Source: Actinomycetes bacterium
GTDB taxonomy: Bacteria; Actinomycetota; Actinomycetes; Actinomycetales; Cellulomonadaceae
Direction of reading: 5' to 3'
NCBI GenBank assembly: GCA_023425905.1
Contig: JAFABT010000370.1
Coordinates: 1 to 7,259 of the forward strand
DNA: 7,259 nt
Shown: positions 1 through 6,015 of the stretch, piece by piece
Layout of the letters: every line of letters begins with the position of its first letter
Position numbering within the stretch: the stretch's first letter is position 1
Notes under the pieces: generated by a model
Database searches by the model: none
Told to the model about the DNA's origin: nothing
What the model saw: only the letters and a program-made list of their open reading frames with translations
Translations under genes and position numbers: made by a program

Positions 1-646
1 CCCGGGTCCAGCCCTGCTCGCGCGCGACCTCGAGGCCGGCGAGCGTCGCGGGGCCCGCCCCGACGCCCTCGTCGGCGCGGCCGTCGTTGAAGCCAGCGAG
101 GACGCGGCTCATCGCCTTGAAGGAGCACACCGAGCTCGCACCACGCGTCGGCGTCACGGGCCGGCCCGCGAGGATCTCGTCGACGACGGACTTCGCGGAG
201 TCGATGTCCTGCCGGTCGAAGAACTCCCAGTTGATCATCATGACGGGCGCGTAGTCGCAGGCGGCGTTGCACTCGATGCGCTCGAGCGTGATCTTGCCGT
301 CCTCCGTCGTCTCGTCATGGCCGACGCCGAGGTGGTCGGAGAGCTCGTCGAAGATCGCGTCGCCACCCATCGCGGCGCACAGCGTGTTCGTGCACACGCC
401 CACCGTGAACTCGCCGTTGGGGTGGCGCTTGTACTGGCTGTAGAACGTCGCGACGGCGCTCACCTCGGCCGTGCTCAGATCGAGGTGCCGGGCGCAGAAG
501 TCGATCCCGGAGGGGCTCACGTAGCCGTCCTCGGACTGCACGAGGTGGAGCATCGGCAGCAGGGCCGAGCGGGGCTCGGGGTACCGCGCGACGATCTGGG
601 CGGCGTCCGCGCTCAGCCGGTCGAAGACGTCGGTGCTGTACGGCAT
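1..646 (-). CDS. nuoE: NADH-quinone oxidoreductase subunit E (24 kDa, [2Fe-2S] protein), 3' end outside window
   Basis: Subunit of the NADH-oxidising arm of complex I in the cytoplasm. With NuoF it forms the module that takes electrons from NADH, and it carries the [2Fe-2S] cluster N1a. The 215 complete codons in the window begin MPYSTDVFDRLSAD. They contain the thioredoxin-like ferredoxin motif: C85 and C90 (CTNTLC) and C126 and C130 (CNAAC), which is the C-x4-C / C-x3-C spacing of NuoE. The stretch LLPMLHLVQSEDGYVSP near residue 30 is the usual N-terminal helical region. Beyond about residue 150 there is a tail containing SSVCSFKAMSRVLAGF, longer than the 166-residue E. coli protein; such tails are common in actinobacterial NuoE. 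The ATG shares one base with the nuoD stop (TGATG), and a GGAGG lies 12 bases upstream inside nuoD, so coupled translation is likely. The C-terminus and stop are past position 1. Confidence 0.95.
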   Translation of the reverse strand, partial: MPYSTDVFDRLSADAAQIVARYPEPRSALLPMLHLVQSEDGYVSPSGIDFCARHLDLSTAEVSAVATFYSQYKRHPNGEFTVGVCTNTLCAAMGGDAIFDELSDHLGVGHDETTEDGKITLERIECNAACDYAPVMMINWEFFDRQDIDSAKSVVDEILAGRPVTPTRGASSVCSFKAMSRVLAGFNDGRADEGVGAGPATLAGLEVAREQGWTR

Positions 647-1983
647 CAGCGGTCCACCCCTCCCAGGACGGGATCGAGCGAGGCGACCGCGACGACGACG
701 TCGGCCACCTGGCCGCCCTCGCACATCACGGACACGGCCTGCAGGTTGTTGAACGACGGGTCGCGGAAGTGCGCCCGGTACGGCTTGGTGCCCCCGTCGG
801 AGACGAGGTGGACGCCCAGCTCGCCGCGCGGGTGCTCGACGCGCTGGAAGACCTGCCCCGCGGGGACCCGGAAGCCCTCGGTGACGATCTTGAAGTGGTG
901 GATGAGGGCCTCCATCGAGGTCCCCATGATCTCCTTGATGTGATCGAGCGAGTTGCCCATCCCGTCGGAGCCGATCGCGAGCTGCGCGGGCCAGGCGATC
1001 TTCTTGTCCTCGACCATGACCGGGCCGGGGCCCATCGCCTGGAGGCGCTCGACGCACTGGTCGATGATCCGGAAGGACTGGTAGATCTCCTCGATGCGGA
1101 GGACGACGCGGTCGTAGGCGTCGGCGCCCTTGAGGACGGGCACGTCGAAGTCGTACGTCTCGTAGCCGCAGTACGGCGCAGCCTTGCGGACGTCGTACGG
1201 CAGGCCCGTCGAGCGGAGCACGGGGCCCGTGATGCCGAGCGCCATGCAGCCCGCGAGGTTGAGGTGACCCACGCCGACGAGGCGACCCTTGAAGATCGGG
1301 TTGGCGAGCATGAGGTCCTCGAGCTGGCGCAGGTACTTGCGCACCGTGACCATCGCCTCGCGCACCGTGTCGAGCGTGCCCGGGGGGATGTCCTGAGCCA
1401 GGCCGCCGGGGCGGACGTACGCATGGTTCATCCGGAGACCGGAGACCATCTCGAAGATCTTGAGGATCTCTTCGCGCGCCGTGAAGCTCGTCGTCATGAT
1501 CGTCGTCGCGCCGAGCTCGTTGCCTCCGGTGCCGAGGCACACGAGGTGGGACGCGATGCGGTTGAGCTCCATCATGAGCACCCGGATGACGGACGCCCGC
1601 TCGGGGACGTCGTCCGTGATGCCGAGCAGCTTCTCGATCGCGAGGCAGTACGCGGTCTCCTGGAACAGCGGCGCGAGGTAGTCCATGCGCGTGCAGAACG
1701 TCACGCCCTGCGTCCAGGTGCGGTACTCCATGTTCTTCTCGATGCCGGTGTGCAGGTAGCCGATCCCGGCCCGCGCCTCGGTCACCGTCTCGCCGTCGAT
1801 CTCGAGCATGAGGCGCAGCACGCCGTGCGTCGAGGGGTGCTGCGGACCCATGTTCACGAGGATGCGCTCCTCGCCGAGCCGGACCGCCTCCTCGGCGATC
1901 TCGGACCAGTCACCGCCGCTCGCCTCGAAGGAGGGGACGCCCGAGACGGCCTCGTCGTCGAAACCCTTGGTGGACGTGCTCAT
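646..1983 (-). CDS. nuoD: NADH-quinone oxidoreductase subunit D (49 kDa)
   Basis: Complex I connecting-arm subunit that, with NuoB, forms the quinone-binding cavity facing the membrane domain. It is 445 residues, a normal size for an unfused NuoD (in E. coli it is fused to NuoC). The complex I 49 kDa signature is seen as LHTGIEKNMEYR at residues 77-88. Aligned by eye with the Thermus Nqo4 family, H53 in GPQHPSTHG and Y102 in RMDYLAP correspond to the His/Tyr pair that hydrogen-bonds the quinone headgroup. YDVRKAAPYCGYETYDFDVP and the C-terminal SLDPVLGGVDR are also family hallmarks. The ATG overlaps the nuoC stop by one base (TGATG). The N-terminal ~35 residues (MSTSTKGFDDEAV...) are a variable acidic lead-in before the conserved fold. 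Fourth gene of the nuo operon; no sign of damage. Confidence 0.97.
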   Translation of the reverse strand: MSTSTKGFDDEAVSGVPSFEASGGDWSEIAEEAVRLGEERILVNMGPQHPSTHGVLRLMLEIDGETVTEARAGIGYLHTGIEKNMEYRTWTQGVTFCTRMDYLAPLFQETAYCLAIEKLLGITDDVPERASVIRVLMMELNRIASHLVCLGTGGNELGATTIMTTSFTAREEILKIFEMVSGLRMNHAYVRPGGLAQDIPPGTLDTVREAMVTVRKYLRQLEDLMLANPIFKGRLVGVGHLNLAGCMALGITGPVLRSTGLPYDVRKAAPYCGYETYDFDVPVLKGADAYDRVVLRIEEIYQSFRIIDQCVERLQAMGPGPVMVEDKKIAWPAQLAIGSDGMGNSLDHIKEIMGTSMEALIHHFKIVTEGFRVPAGQVFQRVEHPRGELGVHLVSDGGTKPYRAHFRDPSFNNLQAVSVMCEGGQVADVVVAVASLDPVLGGVDR

Positions 1984-2765
1984 CAGCTGTACGACCTCCG
2001 CTGATCGGCGGGCGGGATGCTCGCGCCCTTGTACTCGACGGGGATGCCGCCGAGCGGGTAGTCCTTGCGCTGCGGGTGCCCGGGCCAGTCGTCGGGCATC
2101 TCGATCCGGGCGAGGCCGGGGTGGCCGTCGAAGATCATCCCGAAGAAGTCCCAGGTCTCACGTTCGTGCCAGTCGTTCGCCGGGTAGACCGACACCGTCG
2201 ACGGCAGGTGCGGGTCGGAGTCCGGAACCGACACCTCGAGGCGGAGCTCGCGGGAGTGCGTGACGGAGACGAGGTGCATGACGGCGTGCAGCTCGCGGCC
2301 CGTCTGTGCGGGGTAGTGCACCCCGGAGACGCCGAGGCTCAGCTCGAAGCGGAGGTCCTGGTCGTCGCGCAGGTGCTGAGCGACCTCGACGAGGTGCTCG
2401 CGGGCGACGTGGAGCGTGAGCTCGCCACGGTCGACGACGACCGACTCGATCGCCGCGTCGAAGCCCGTCCCGGACTCCTCGAGCAGCTCCGCGAGCACGT
2501 CGACCGCCTCGTCGAACCAGCCGCCGTAGGGGCGCTCGCTCGGCGGCGGCATGTAGATCGGGCGGACGAGGCCGCCGAAGCCGGAGGTGTCGCCCGAGCC
2601 CGCGACGCCGAACATGCCCGTGCGCACGTCGACGACGGGCAGGTCGAGCCGCTCGCCCTTGCCGGGGCCCTCGGTCATGACCTGCGGGGTCTCCTGCGCG
2701 GCGGCCTCCGGGGTGCCCTCGGCCTTGCTGGCGGGTTCCTTGGGGGCGGGGTTCTTCGTGCTCAT
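1983..2765 (-). CDS. nuoC: NADH-quinone oxidoreductase subunit C (30 kDa)
   Basis: Peripheral-arm complex I subunit that packs against NuoD and helps assemble the quinone site; it has no cofactor of its own. At 260 residues it is longer than minimal NuoC proteins because of an N-terminal extension. Residues 1 to about 38 are rich in Pro, Ala, Glu and Lys (starting MSTKNPAPKEPASKAEG) and probably disordered. The 30 kDa signature is present as HERETWDFFGMIFDGHP from residue 200, followed by MPDDWPGHPQRKDYPL, the usual C-terminal hallmark. The reading frame stays open well upstream into nuoB, but I chose the ATG at 2763-2765. It forms a 4-base ATGA overlap with the nuoB stop and has AAGGG 9 bases upstream. 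M30 (MTEGPGKGERL) is a less likely alternative start. Separate nuoC and nuoD genes are the common arrangement outside enterobacteria. Confidence 0.95.
   Translation of the reverse strand: MSTKNPAPKEPASKAEGTPEAAAQETPQVMTEGPGKGERLDLPVVDVRTGMFGVAGSGDTSGFGGLVRPIYMPPPSERPYGGWFDEAVDVLAELLEESGTGFDAAIESVVVDRGELTLHVAREHLVEVAQHLRDDQDLRFELSLGVSGVHYPAQTGRELHAVMHLVSVTHSRELRLEVSVPDSDPHLPSTVSVYPANDWHERETWDFFGMIFDGHPGLARIEMPDDWPGHPQRKDYPLGGIPVEYKGASIPPADQRRSYS
1995..1999 (-). promoter_or_regulatory. Ribosome binding site of nuoD
   Basis: GGAGG on the minus strand inside the last codons of nuoC, 11 bases before the nuoD ATG that overlaps the nuoC stop. It supports the chosen nuoD start. Confidence 0.7.
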
Positions 2766-3313
2766 CGGAGCAGGCCCTTCATCTGCGAGGTGGGCGTCGC
2801 CTCGAGCGCGGCGGCCTCGGCCGCGGCGACGGCCTCCGCACGGTTCGCACCGAGCGGGGAGTCCTTGACGACGTCGTGCAGCGCGAGGATCGCGTTGATG
2901 AGCATCTCCGGACGCGGCGGGCAGCCGGGCAGGTAGATGTCGACCGGCGCGATGTGGTCGACGCCCTGGACGATCGCGTAGTTGTTGAACATGCCGCCCG
3001 AGGAGGCGCACACGCCCATCGACAGCACGTACTTGGGCTCGGCCATCTGGTCGTAGACCTGGCGGACGACGGGCGCCATCTTCTGGCTCACCCGGCCGGC
3101 GACGATCATGAGGTCCGCCTGGCGCGGTGACGCGCGGAAGACCTCCATCCCGAAGCGCGACAGGTCGAACCGGGAGGTGCCGGCCGCCATCATCTCGATC
3201 GCGCAGCACGCGAGCCCGAAGGTCACGGGCCACATCGACGCCTTGCGGAAGTAGCCGGCGAGGTCCTCGATCGTCGTGAGGAGGAATCCGGACGGTGCTT
3301 CTTCGATACCCAC
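2762..3313 (-). CDS. nuoB: NADH-quinone oxidoreductase subunit B (PSST), N2 cluster subunit
   Basis: Carries the terminal [4Fe-4S] cluster N2, which passes electrons to quinone at the NuoB/NuoD interface. It is 183 residues. All four cluster ligands are visible: tandem C36-C37 in GLACCAIEM, C102 in GVCASSGGMF, and C131 in LPGCPPRPE. The spacing (+1, +66, +95 from the first Cys) matches the E. coli NuoB pattern. The N-terminal YFRKASMWPVTFGLACC segment is the amphipathic piece that approaches the membrane. The last ~27 residues are an Ala/Glu-rich tail (AEAVAAAEAAALEATP) outside the conserved core. Translation starts at GTG, with AGGAG 9 bases upstream that overlaps the nuoA stop codon. The gap to nuoA is 12 bases and the stop overlaps the nuoC start by 4 bases. 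Intact, with high confidence. Confidence 0.97.
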   Translation of the reverse strand: MGIEEAPSGFLLTTIEDLAGYFRKASMWPVTFGLACCAIEMMAAGTSRFDLSRFGMEVFRASPRQADLMIVAGRVSQKMAPVVRQVYDQMAEPKYVLSMGVCASSGGMFNNYAIVQGVDHIAPVDIYLPGCPPRPEMLINAILALHDVVKDSPLGANRAEAVAAAEAAALEATPTSQMKGLLR

Positions 3314-3322
3314 GTCAGCTGT

Positions 3323-3327
3323 CTCCT
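3323..3327 (-). promoter_or_regulatory. Ribosome binding site of nuoB
   Basis: AGGAG on the minus strand, overlapping the nuoA TAG stop and 9 bases before the nuoB GTG. It supports the non-ATG start and suggests that ribosomes finishing nuoA can re-initiate at nuoB. Confidence 0.8.
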
Positions 3328-3688
3328 AGTCCCACTCGAGTCCGCCGCGACGCCACTCGTAGATGAACGGCACGGTGATGAGGGCGAGGAACGCGACCAT
3401 CGCGACGAGTCCGAAGACGGCGAGGTCGACGAAGGCCACGGCCCACGGGTAGAGGAAGACCACCTCGATGTCGAAGATGATGAACGTCATCGCGACGAGG
3501 TAGTACTTGATCGGGAAGCGTCCGCCGCCCATGGCCTGCGGCGTCGGCTCGATGCCGCACTCGTAGGCGTCGAGCTTCGCGCGGTTGTAGCGCTTGGGGC
3601 CGATGATCGCGCTCGCGCCGACGCCGCCGAGGGCGAGGACAGCGGCCACGCCCATCATGATGAGCAGCGGGACGTACGGATTCGTCAT
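3326..3688 (-). CDS. nuoA: NADH-quinone oxidoreductase subunit A
   Basis: Small membrane subunit of complex I at the junction of the membrane and peripheral arms, close to the entrance of the quinone channel. It is 120 residues with three predicted membrane helices: about 6-30, 61-81 and 88-110. The loop between the first and second helices contains the conserved YECGIEP (residues 42-48), and the second helix holds the acidic pair D73/E75 in IIFDIEVVFLYPW, both hallmarks of NuoA/ND3. The C-terminus EWRRGGLEWD is also typical. I chose the ATG at 3686-3688 because MTNPYVPLLIMMG gives the normal family N-terminus and AGGAG lies 9 bases upstream. The open frame further upstream is an antisense-like extension in the menJ region with no membrane character. 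First nuo gene; the upstream menJ gene ends 49 bases away with no obvious terminator between. Confidence 0.96.
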   Translation of the reverse strand: MTNPYVPLLIMMGVAAVLALGGVGASAIIGPKRYNRAKLDAYECGIEPTPQAMGGGRFPIKYYLVAMTFIIFDIEVVFLYPWAVAFVDLAVFGLVAMVAFLALITVPFIYEWRRGGLEWD

Positions 3689-3697
3689 GAGCAGGCA

Positions 3698-3702
3698 CTC
3701 CT
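3698..3702 (-). promoter_or_regulatory. Ribosome binding site of nuoA
   Basis: AGGAG on the minus strand, 9 bases before the nuoA ATG. It is a strong Shine-Dalgarno match and fixes the nuoA start at 3688 rather than at any upstream in-frame codon. Confidence 0.8.
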
Positions 3703-3737
3703 GTGGGCGAGCACGGCGAGGTTCTCGGTGGATCGTC

Positions 3738-5063
3738 TCATGCGGCAGGCACGATCTTCGTGAGGGCGGAGATGACGCGGTCGACGACGTCTCCGCCCGA
3801 GTGCTCGTAGCTGTCAGAGAGCAGCTTGAGCGTGAATCGCATGATGAGCGGCCGGGGCAGGCCGTAGCGCGTGCAGATGCGCATGACCTCCGGGTGCTCG
3901 ATGAGCCGGACGAAGTACCGGCCGAGCGTGTAGTAGCCGCCGAGGTCCTCGCGCATGGCCCGCGGGTAGGTCGCGAGCGCGCGGTGACGGGCGTAGAGCG
4001 TGGGCCGGGCGACCGACTGGGCGATCGCGGCGGCCGCGGTGCGACCGGCCTGCATCGCGTAGGCGATGCCCTCACCGTTGAACGGGCTCACCATGCCGCC
4101 GGAGTCACCCACGAGCATGAGGCCGCGGGTGTAGAGCGGGCCGCGGTTGAAGCCCATGGGGAGGGCGGCACCGCGGACGGGGCCGATCTGGTTGTCCGGC
4201 GTGAACTCCCACTCCTCGGGGGTGTTCTCCATCCAGCGGGCGAAGAGGTCCTTGTAGTCGACCTTGGTCGCTGCGGCGGTGGAGGACACCGAGCCGAGGC
4301 CGACGTTCGCGGTGCCGTCGCCCAGCGAGAAGATCCAGCCGTAGCCGGGCATGAGGTTCGAGGCGCCGGGCTTGCCGTCCCACAGCTCGAGGTGGGACTC
4401 CATCCACGGGTCGTCGTGGCGCGGGGTGCGGAAGTACGTGCGGACGGCGACGCCCATCGGTCGGTCGTCGCGCTTGGCGAGGCCCATCGCGGTGGCGAGA
4501 CGGGCCGAGACGCCGTCGGCTGCGACGACGACGGGGGCGCGGTAGGTGACCTCGTCGCCCGCGCGGCGGCCGTTCTCGTCGACCGGCCGGGCGGTGACGC
4601 CGACGATGCGGTCGGTGCGCTCGTCGATGACGGGGCCCGTGACGTTCGTCCGCTCGAGGACCTTCGCGCCGGCCGAGCGGGCGTGGTCGACGAGGATCTG
4701 GTCGAAGGACGTCCGGGCACGGGCGAGGCCGTAGCTGGGGTACGAGGAGAGCTCGGGCCAGGCGAGCTCGATCCGGTGGCCCCCGCCGATGACGCGCAGG
4801 CCGGTGTTGCGGATCCAGCCGTCCTCCTCGCGCATGGGGACGCCCATCGCCGCGAGCTCGGAGACGGCGCGCGGGGTGAGGCCGTCGCCGCACACCTTGT
4901 CGCGAGGGAAGGAGGCCTTGTCGAGGAGCAGGACGCTCAGACCGGCCTGCGCCGCCCAGTAGGCGGTCGCGGCACCGCCGGGGCCTGCGCCGACGATGAT
5001 GACGTCAGCGTCATCGCTCGCCTTGCCGGCCACGTCTTCGCCCCGTTCTCTGGGTAACAGCAC
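3738..5063 (-). CDS. menJ: Geranylgeranyl reductase family FAD oxidoreductase, probable menaquinone side-chain reductase MenJ
   Basis: FAD-dependent flavoprotein of the geranylgeranyl reductase family, 441 residues from the outermost GTG. The dinucleotide-binding motif is at residues 20-30 (DVIIVGAGPGG), followed by the family-typical KVCGDGLTPRA (56-66), AADG (181-184), and the second FAD motif GDSGGMVSPFNGEGI (319-333). In mycobacteria the family member MenJ (Rv0561c) hydrogenates one isoprene unit of menaquinone. Context here supports that job over chlorophyll or archaeal-lipid roles: menG lies upstream and complex I downstream on the same strand. The number of double bonds reduced cannot be read from sequence. 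The start is uncertain. The GTG at 5061-5063 has no clear Shine-Dalgarno and would include a TTA codon at residue 3. A GTG at 5031-5033 (431 residues, VAGKASDDADVI) has GGGGCGA just upstream and may be the true start. Confidence 0.88.
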   Translation of the reverse strand: MLLPRERGEDVAGKASDDADVIIVGAGPGGAATAYWAAQAGLSVLLLDKASFPRDKVCGDGLTPRAVSELAAMGVPMREEDGWIRNTGLRVIGGGHRIELAWPELSSYPSYGLARARTSFDQILVDHARSAGAKVLERTNVTGPVIDERTDRIVGVTARPVDENGRRAGDEVTYRAPVVVAADGVSARLATAMGLAKRDDRPMGVAVRTYFRTPRHDDPWMESHLELWDGKPGASNLMPGYGWIFSLGDGTANVGLGSVSSTAAATKVDYKDLFARWMENTPEEWEFTPDNQIGPVRGAALPMGFNRGPLYTRGLMLVGDSGGMVSPFNGEGIAYAMQAGRTAAAAIAQSVARPTLYARHRALATYPRAMREDLGGYYTLGRYFVRLIEHPEVMRICTRYGLPRPLIMRFTLKLLSDSYEHSGGDVVDRVISALTKIVPAA

Positions 5064-5074
5064 TGTCCGTCGCG

Positions 5075-5080
5075 AGTCTA
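5075..5080 (-). promoter_or_regulatory. Candidate -10 box for the menJ-nuo transcript
   Basis: Minus-strand TAGACT fits the actinobacterial TAnnnT -10 pattern. A second candidate, TATGCT, lies at 5102-5107. Neither has a good TTGACA-like -35 at 16-19 bases. If TAGACT is used, transcription would start about 5 bases before the outermost menJ GTG, which would favour the inner GTG at 5033. A promoter is expected here because the gap to menG is 124 bases. The exact box is a guess. Confidence 0.3.
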
Positions 5081-5104
5081 GCCACGCAGTTGGGGCCGCT
5101 CAGC

Positions 5105-5123
5105 ATAGGTATGGCTTACCTGG
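5105..5123. promoter_or_regulatory. DtxR/IdeR-like iron-box candidate
   Basis: ATAGGTATGGCTTACCTGG contains the perfect dyad AGGTA-5-TACCT. It matches the DtxR/IdeR consensus TTAGGTTAGGCTAACCTAA at 13 of 19 positions and at 12 of 15 in the AGGT...ACCT core (hand alignment). It lies upstream of menJ and overlaps one of the candidate -10 boxes. A chance match is possible; no other box was seen in the window. Confidence 0.35.
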
Positions 5124-5135
5124 CTGCGGCTTTGT

Positions 5136-5175
5136 CACGGTCTGTTCCGTGCCGCCCGGGAGCGGGCCGCCACGG
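5136..5175 (-). terminator. Hairpin cluster after menG, possible terminator or attenuator
   Basis: Downstream of the menG stop there are two overlapping stems. CCGTG at 5147-5151 can pair with CACGG at 5136-5140 (6-base loop). It can instead pair with CACGG at 5171-5175, enclosing a further GCCCG/CGGGC stem (5154-5158 with 5163-5167) and a 4-base loop. The two folds exclude each other. No T-run follows on the minus strand, so this is not a classical intrinsic terminator, though U-poor terminators are usual in high-GC Actinobacteria. Confidence 0.35.
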
Positions 5176-5187
5176 CCGAGGGTCGCG

Positions 5188-5892
5188 CTAGTCGACGTCC
5201 GCGGGCCGGGTGCCCCGGTGCATCGCGACGATGCCCCCGGAAAGGTTGCGGTAGGCGACCGAGGACCACCCCGCGCCCTTCATGAGCCGACCGAGCGCCT
5301 CCTGGTCGGGCCAGGTGGCGATCGACTCGGCGAGGTAGACGTACGCGTCCGGTTCCTTGGACACCGCGCGCGCGATCGGCGGCAGTGCCCGCATGAGGTA
5401 GTTCTCGTAAACCGTGCGGAACGGCGTCCAGGTCGCGTGCGAGAACTCCGTGATGACGACCCGTCCGCCGGGGCGGGTCACGCGCAGCAGCTCGCGCAGG
5501 GCTGCGGAGGTGTCGACGACGTTGCGGAGCCCGAAGGACATCGTCACGGCGTCGAAGGTCGCGTCAGCGAACGGGAGGTTGGTCGCGTCGCCCGCGACGA
5601 AGGGGAGGTCAGGACGTCGCGCCCGGCCCACTCCGAGCATGCCGAGCGAGAAGTCGCACGGCACGACCTCGACGCCCTGGTCCGCGAACGGCTCGCTCGA
5701 CGTACCGGTGCCCGCAGCGAGGTCGAGCAGCCGGTCCCCGGGGAGCAGGTCGAGCGCCCGCACGGTCGCGCGGCGCCACGCGCGATCCTGTCCGAGGGAG
5801 ATGACGTCGTTCGTGAGGTCGTAGCGGCGGGCGACCCCGTCGAACATCGAGGCGACCTCGTGGGGCTGCTTGTCCAGGCGTGCGCGCGACAT
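5188..5892 (-). CDS. menG: Demethylmenaquinone methyltransferase
   Basis: SAM-dependent C-methyltransferase of the UbiE/MenG family. It methylates demethylmenaquinone to menaquinone, the last ring modification in the pathway. It is 234 residues from the chosen ATG, normal for the family. Visible motifs: the family signature YDLTNDVISLGQDRAW (24-39); SAM motif I LLDLAAGTG (55-63); the acidic residue at the end of strand 2 in CDFS (D80); GDATNLPF (101-108); and the second signature RVTRPGGRVVITEFS (137-151). I place the start at 5890-5892 (MSRARLDKQPHEVASMFDGVA) because actinobacterial homologues begin this way and GGAAG lies 8 bases upstream. An ATG six codons earlier (5908-5910) is in frame but lacks a good binding site. 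With menaquinone the evident quinone of this lineage, menG is a better name than ubiE. It is transcribed away from menF and towards menJ. Confidence 0.95.
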   Translation of the reverse strand: MSRARLDKQPHEVASMFDGVARRYDLTNDVISLGQDRAWRRATVRALDLLPGDRLLDLAAGTGTSSEPFADQGVEVVPCDFSLGMLGVGRARRPDLPFVAGDATNLPFADATFDAVTMSFGLRNVVDTSAALRELLRVTRPGGRVVITEFSHATWTPFRTVYENYLMRALPPIARAVSKEPDAYVYLAESIATWPDQEALGRLMKGAGWSSVAYRNLSGGIVAMHRGTRPADVD

Positions 5893-5900
5893 GCGCCCAT

Positions 5901-5905
5901 CTTCC
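5901..5905 (-). promoter_or_regulatory. Ribosome binding site deciding the menG start
   Basis: GGAAG on the minus strand, 8 bases before the ATG at 5890-5892. It lies inside the would-be coding sequence if the upstream ATG at 5908-5910 were used, and it supports the shorter, family-typical protein. Confidence 0.5.
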
Positions 5906-6002
5906 ACCATGCGAGGCGTCCGCTCTCACCAGGACGCGGGTGGCGATGGCGCGCCCGGCGGGCCGACTCGTCCGGGCAAGACGGGCGGCGGCGCGCACGT
6001 CT

Positions 6003-6008
6003 TAGGCT
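6003..6008 (+). promoter_or_regulatory. menF: Candidate -10 box of menF (leaderless transcript)
   Basis: TAGGCT fits the TAnnnT -10 pattern and ends 7 bases before the menF ATG, so transcription would start at or next to the A of the start codon. No Shine-Dalgarno is apparent before the ATG. The -35 region is poor: AAGACG at 5978-5983 matches TTGACA at only three positions with a long 19-base spacer. The rest of the 5893-6015 gap is GC-rich with no further clear signal; a menG promoter must lie there or upstream, but I cannot point to it. Confidence 0.4.
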
Positions 6009-6015
6009 GGTGCCG

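Noticed and set aside
769..2004. Long plus-strand open frame opposite nuoD (about 411 codons)
   Set aside because: Its protein is dominated by Asp, Glu, Val, Arg and Ala, typical of the complement of a GC-rich gene, and nuoD on the other strand has full family motifs.
2766..3233. Upstream extension of the nuoC frame through nuoB
   Set aside because: The extra residues are an Arg-rich off-frame reading of nuoB; the ATG at 2765 gives the normal junction and protein.
3594..5057. Long plus-strand open frame opposite menJ (487 codons)
   Set aside because: Same antisense composition bias and no recognisable motif; menJ has both FAD motifs on the minus strand.
5133..5151. Possible Rex (redox) operator upstream of menJ-nuo
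   Set aside because: Rex is reported to control nuo in Streptomyces, but the dyad CACGG-6-CCGTG lacks the TTGTGAA/TTCACAA-type half-sites, so I do not call it.
5948..5963. GC-only palindromes (GGCGCGCC, GCCC-GGC-GGGC) between menG and menF
   Set aside because: Short, expected by chance at this GC content, and not followed by a T-run or placed at a promoter.
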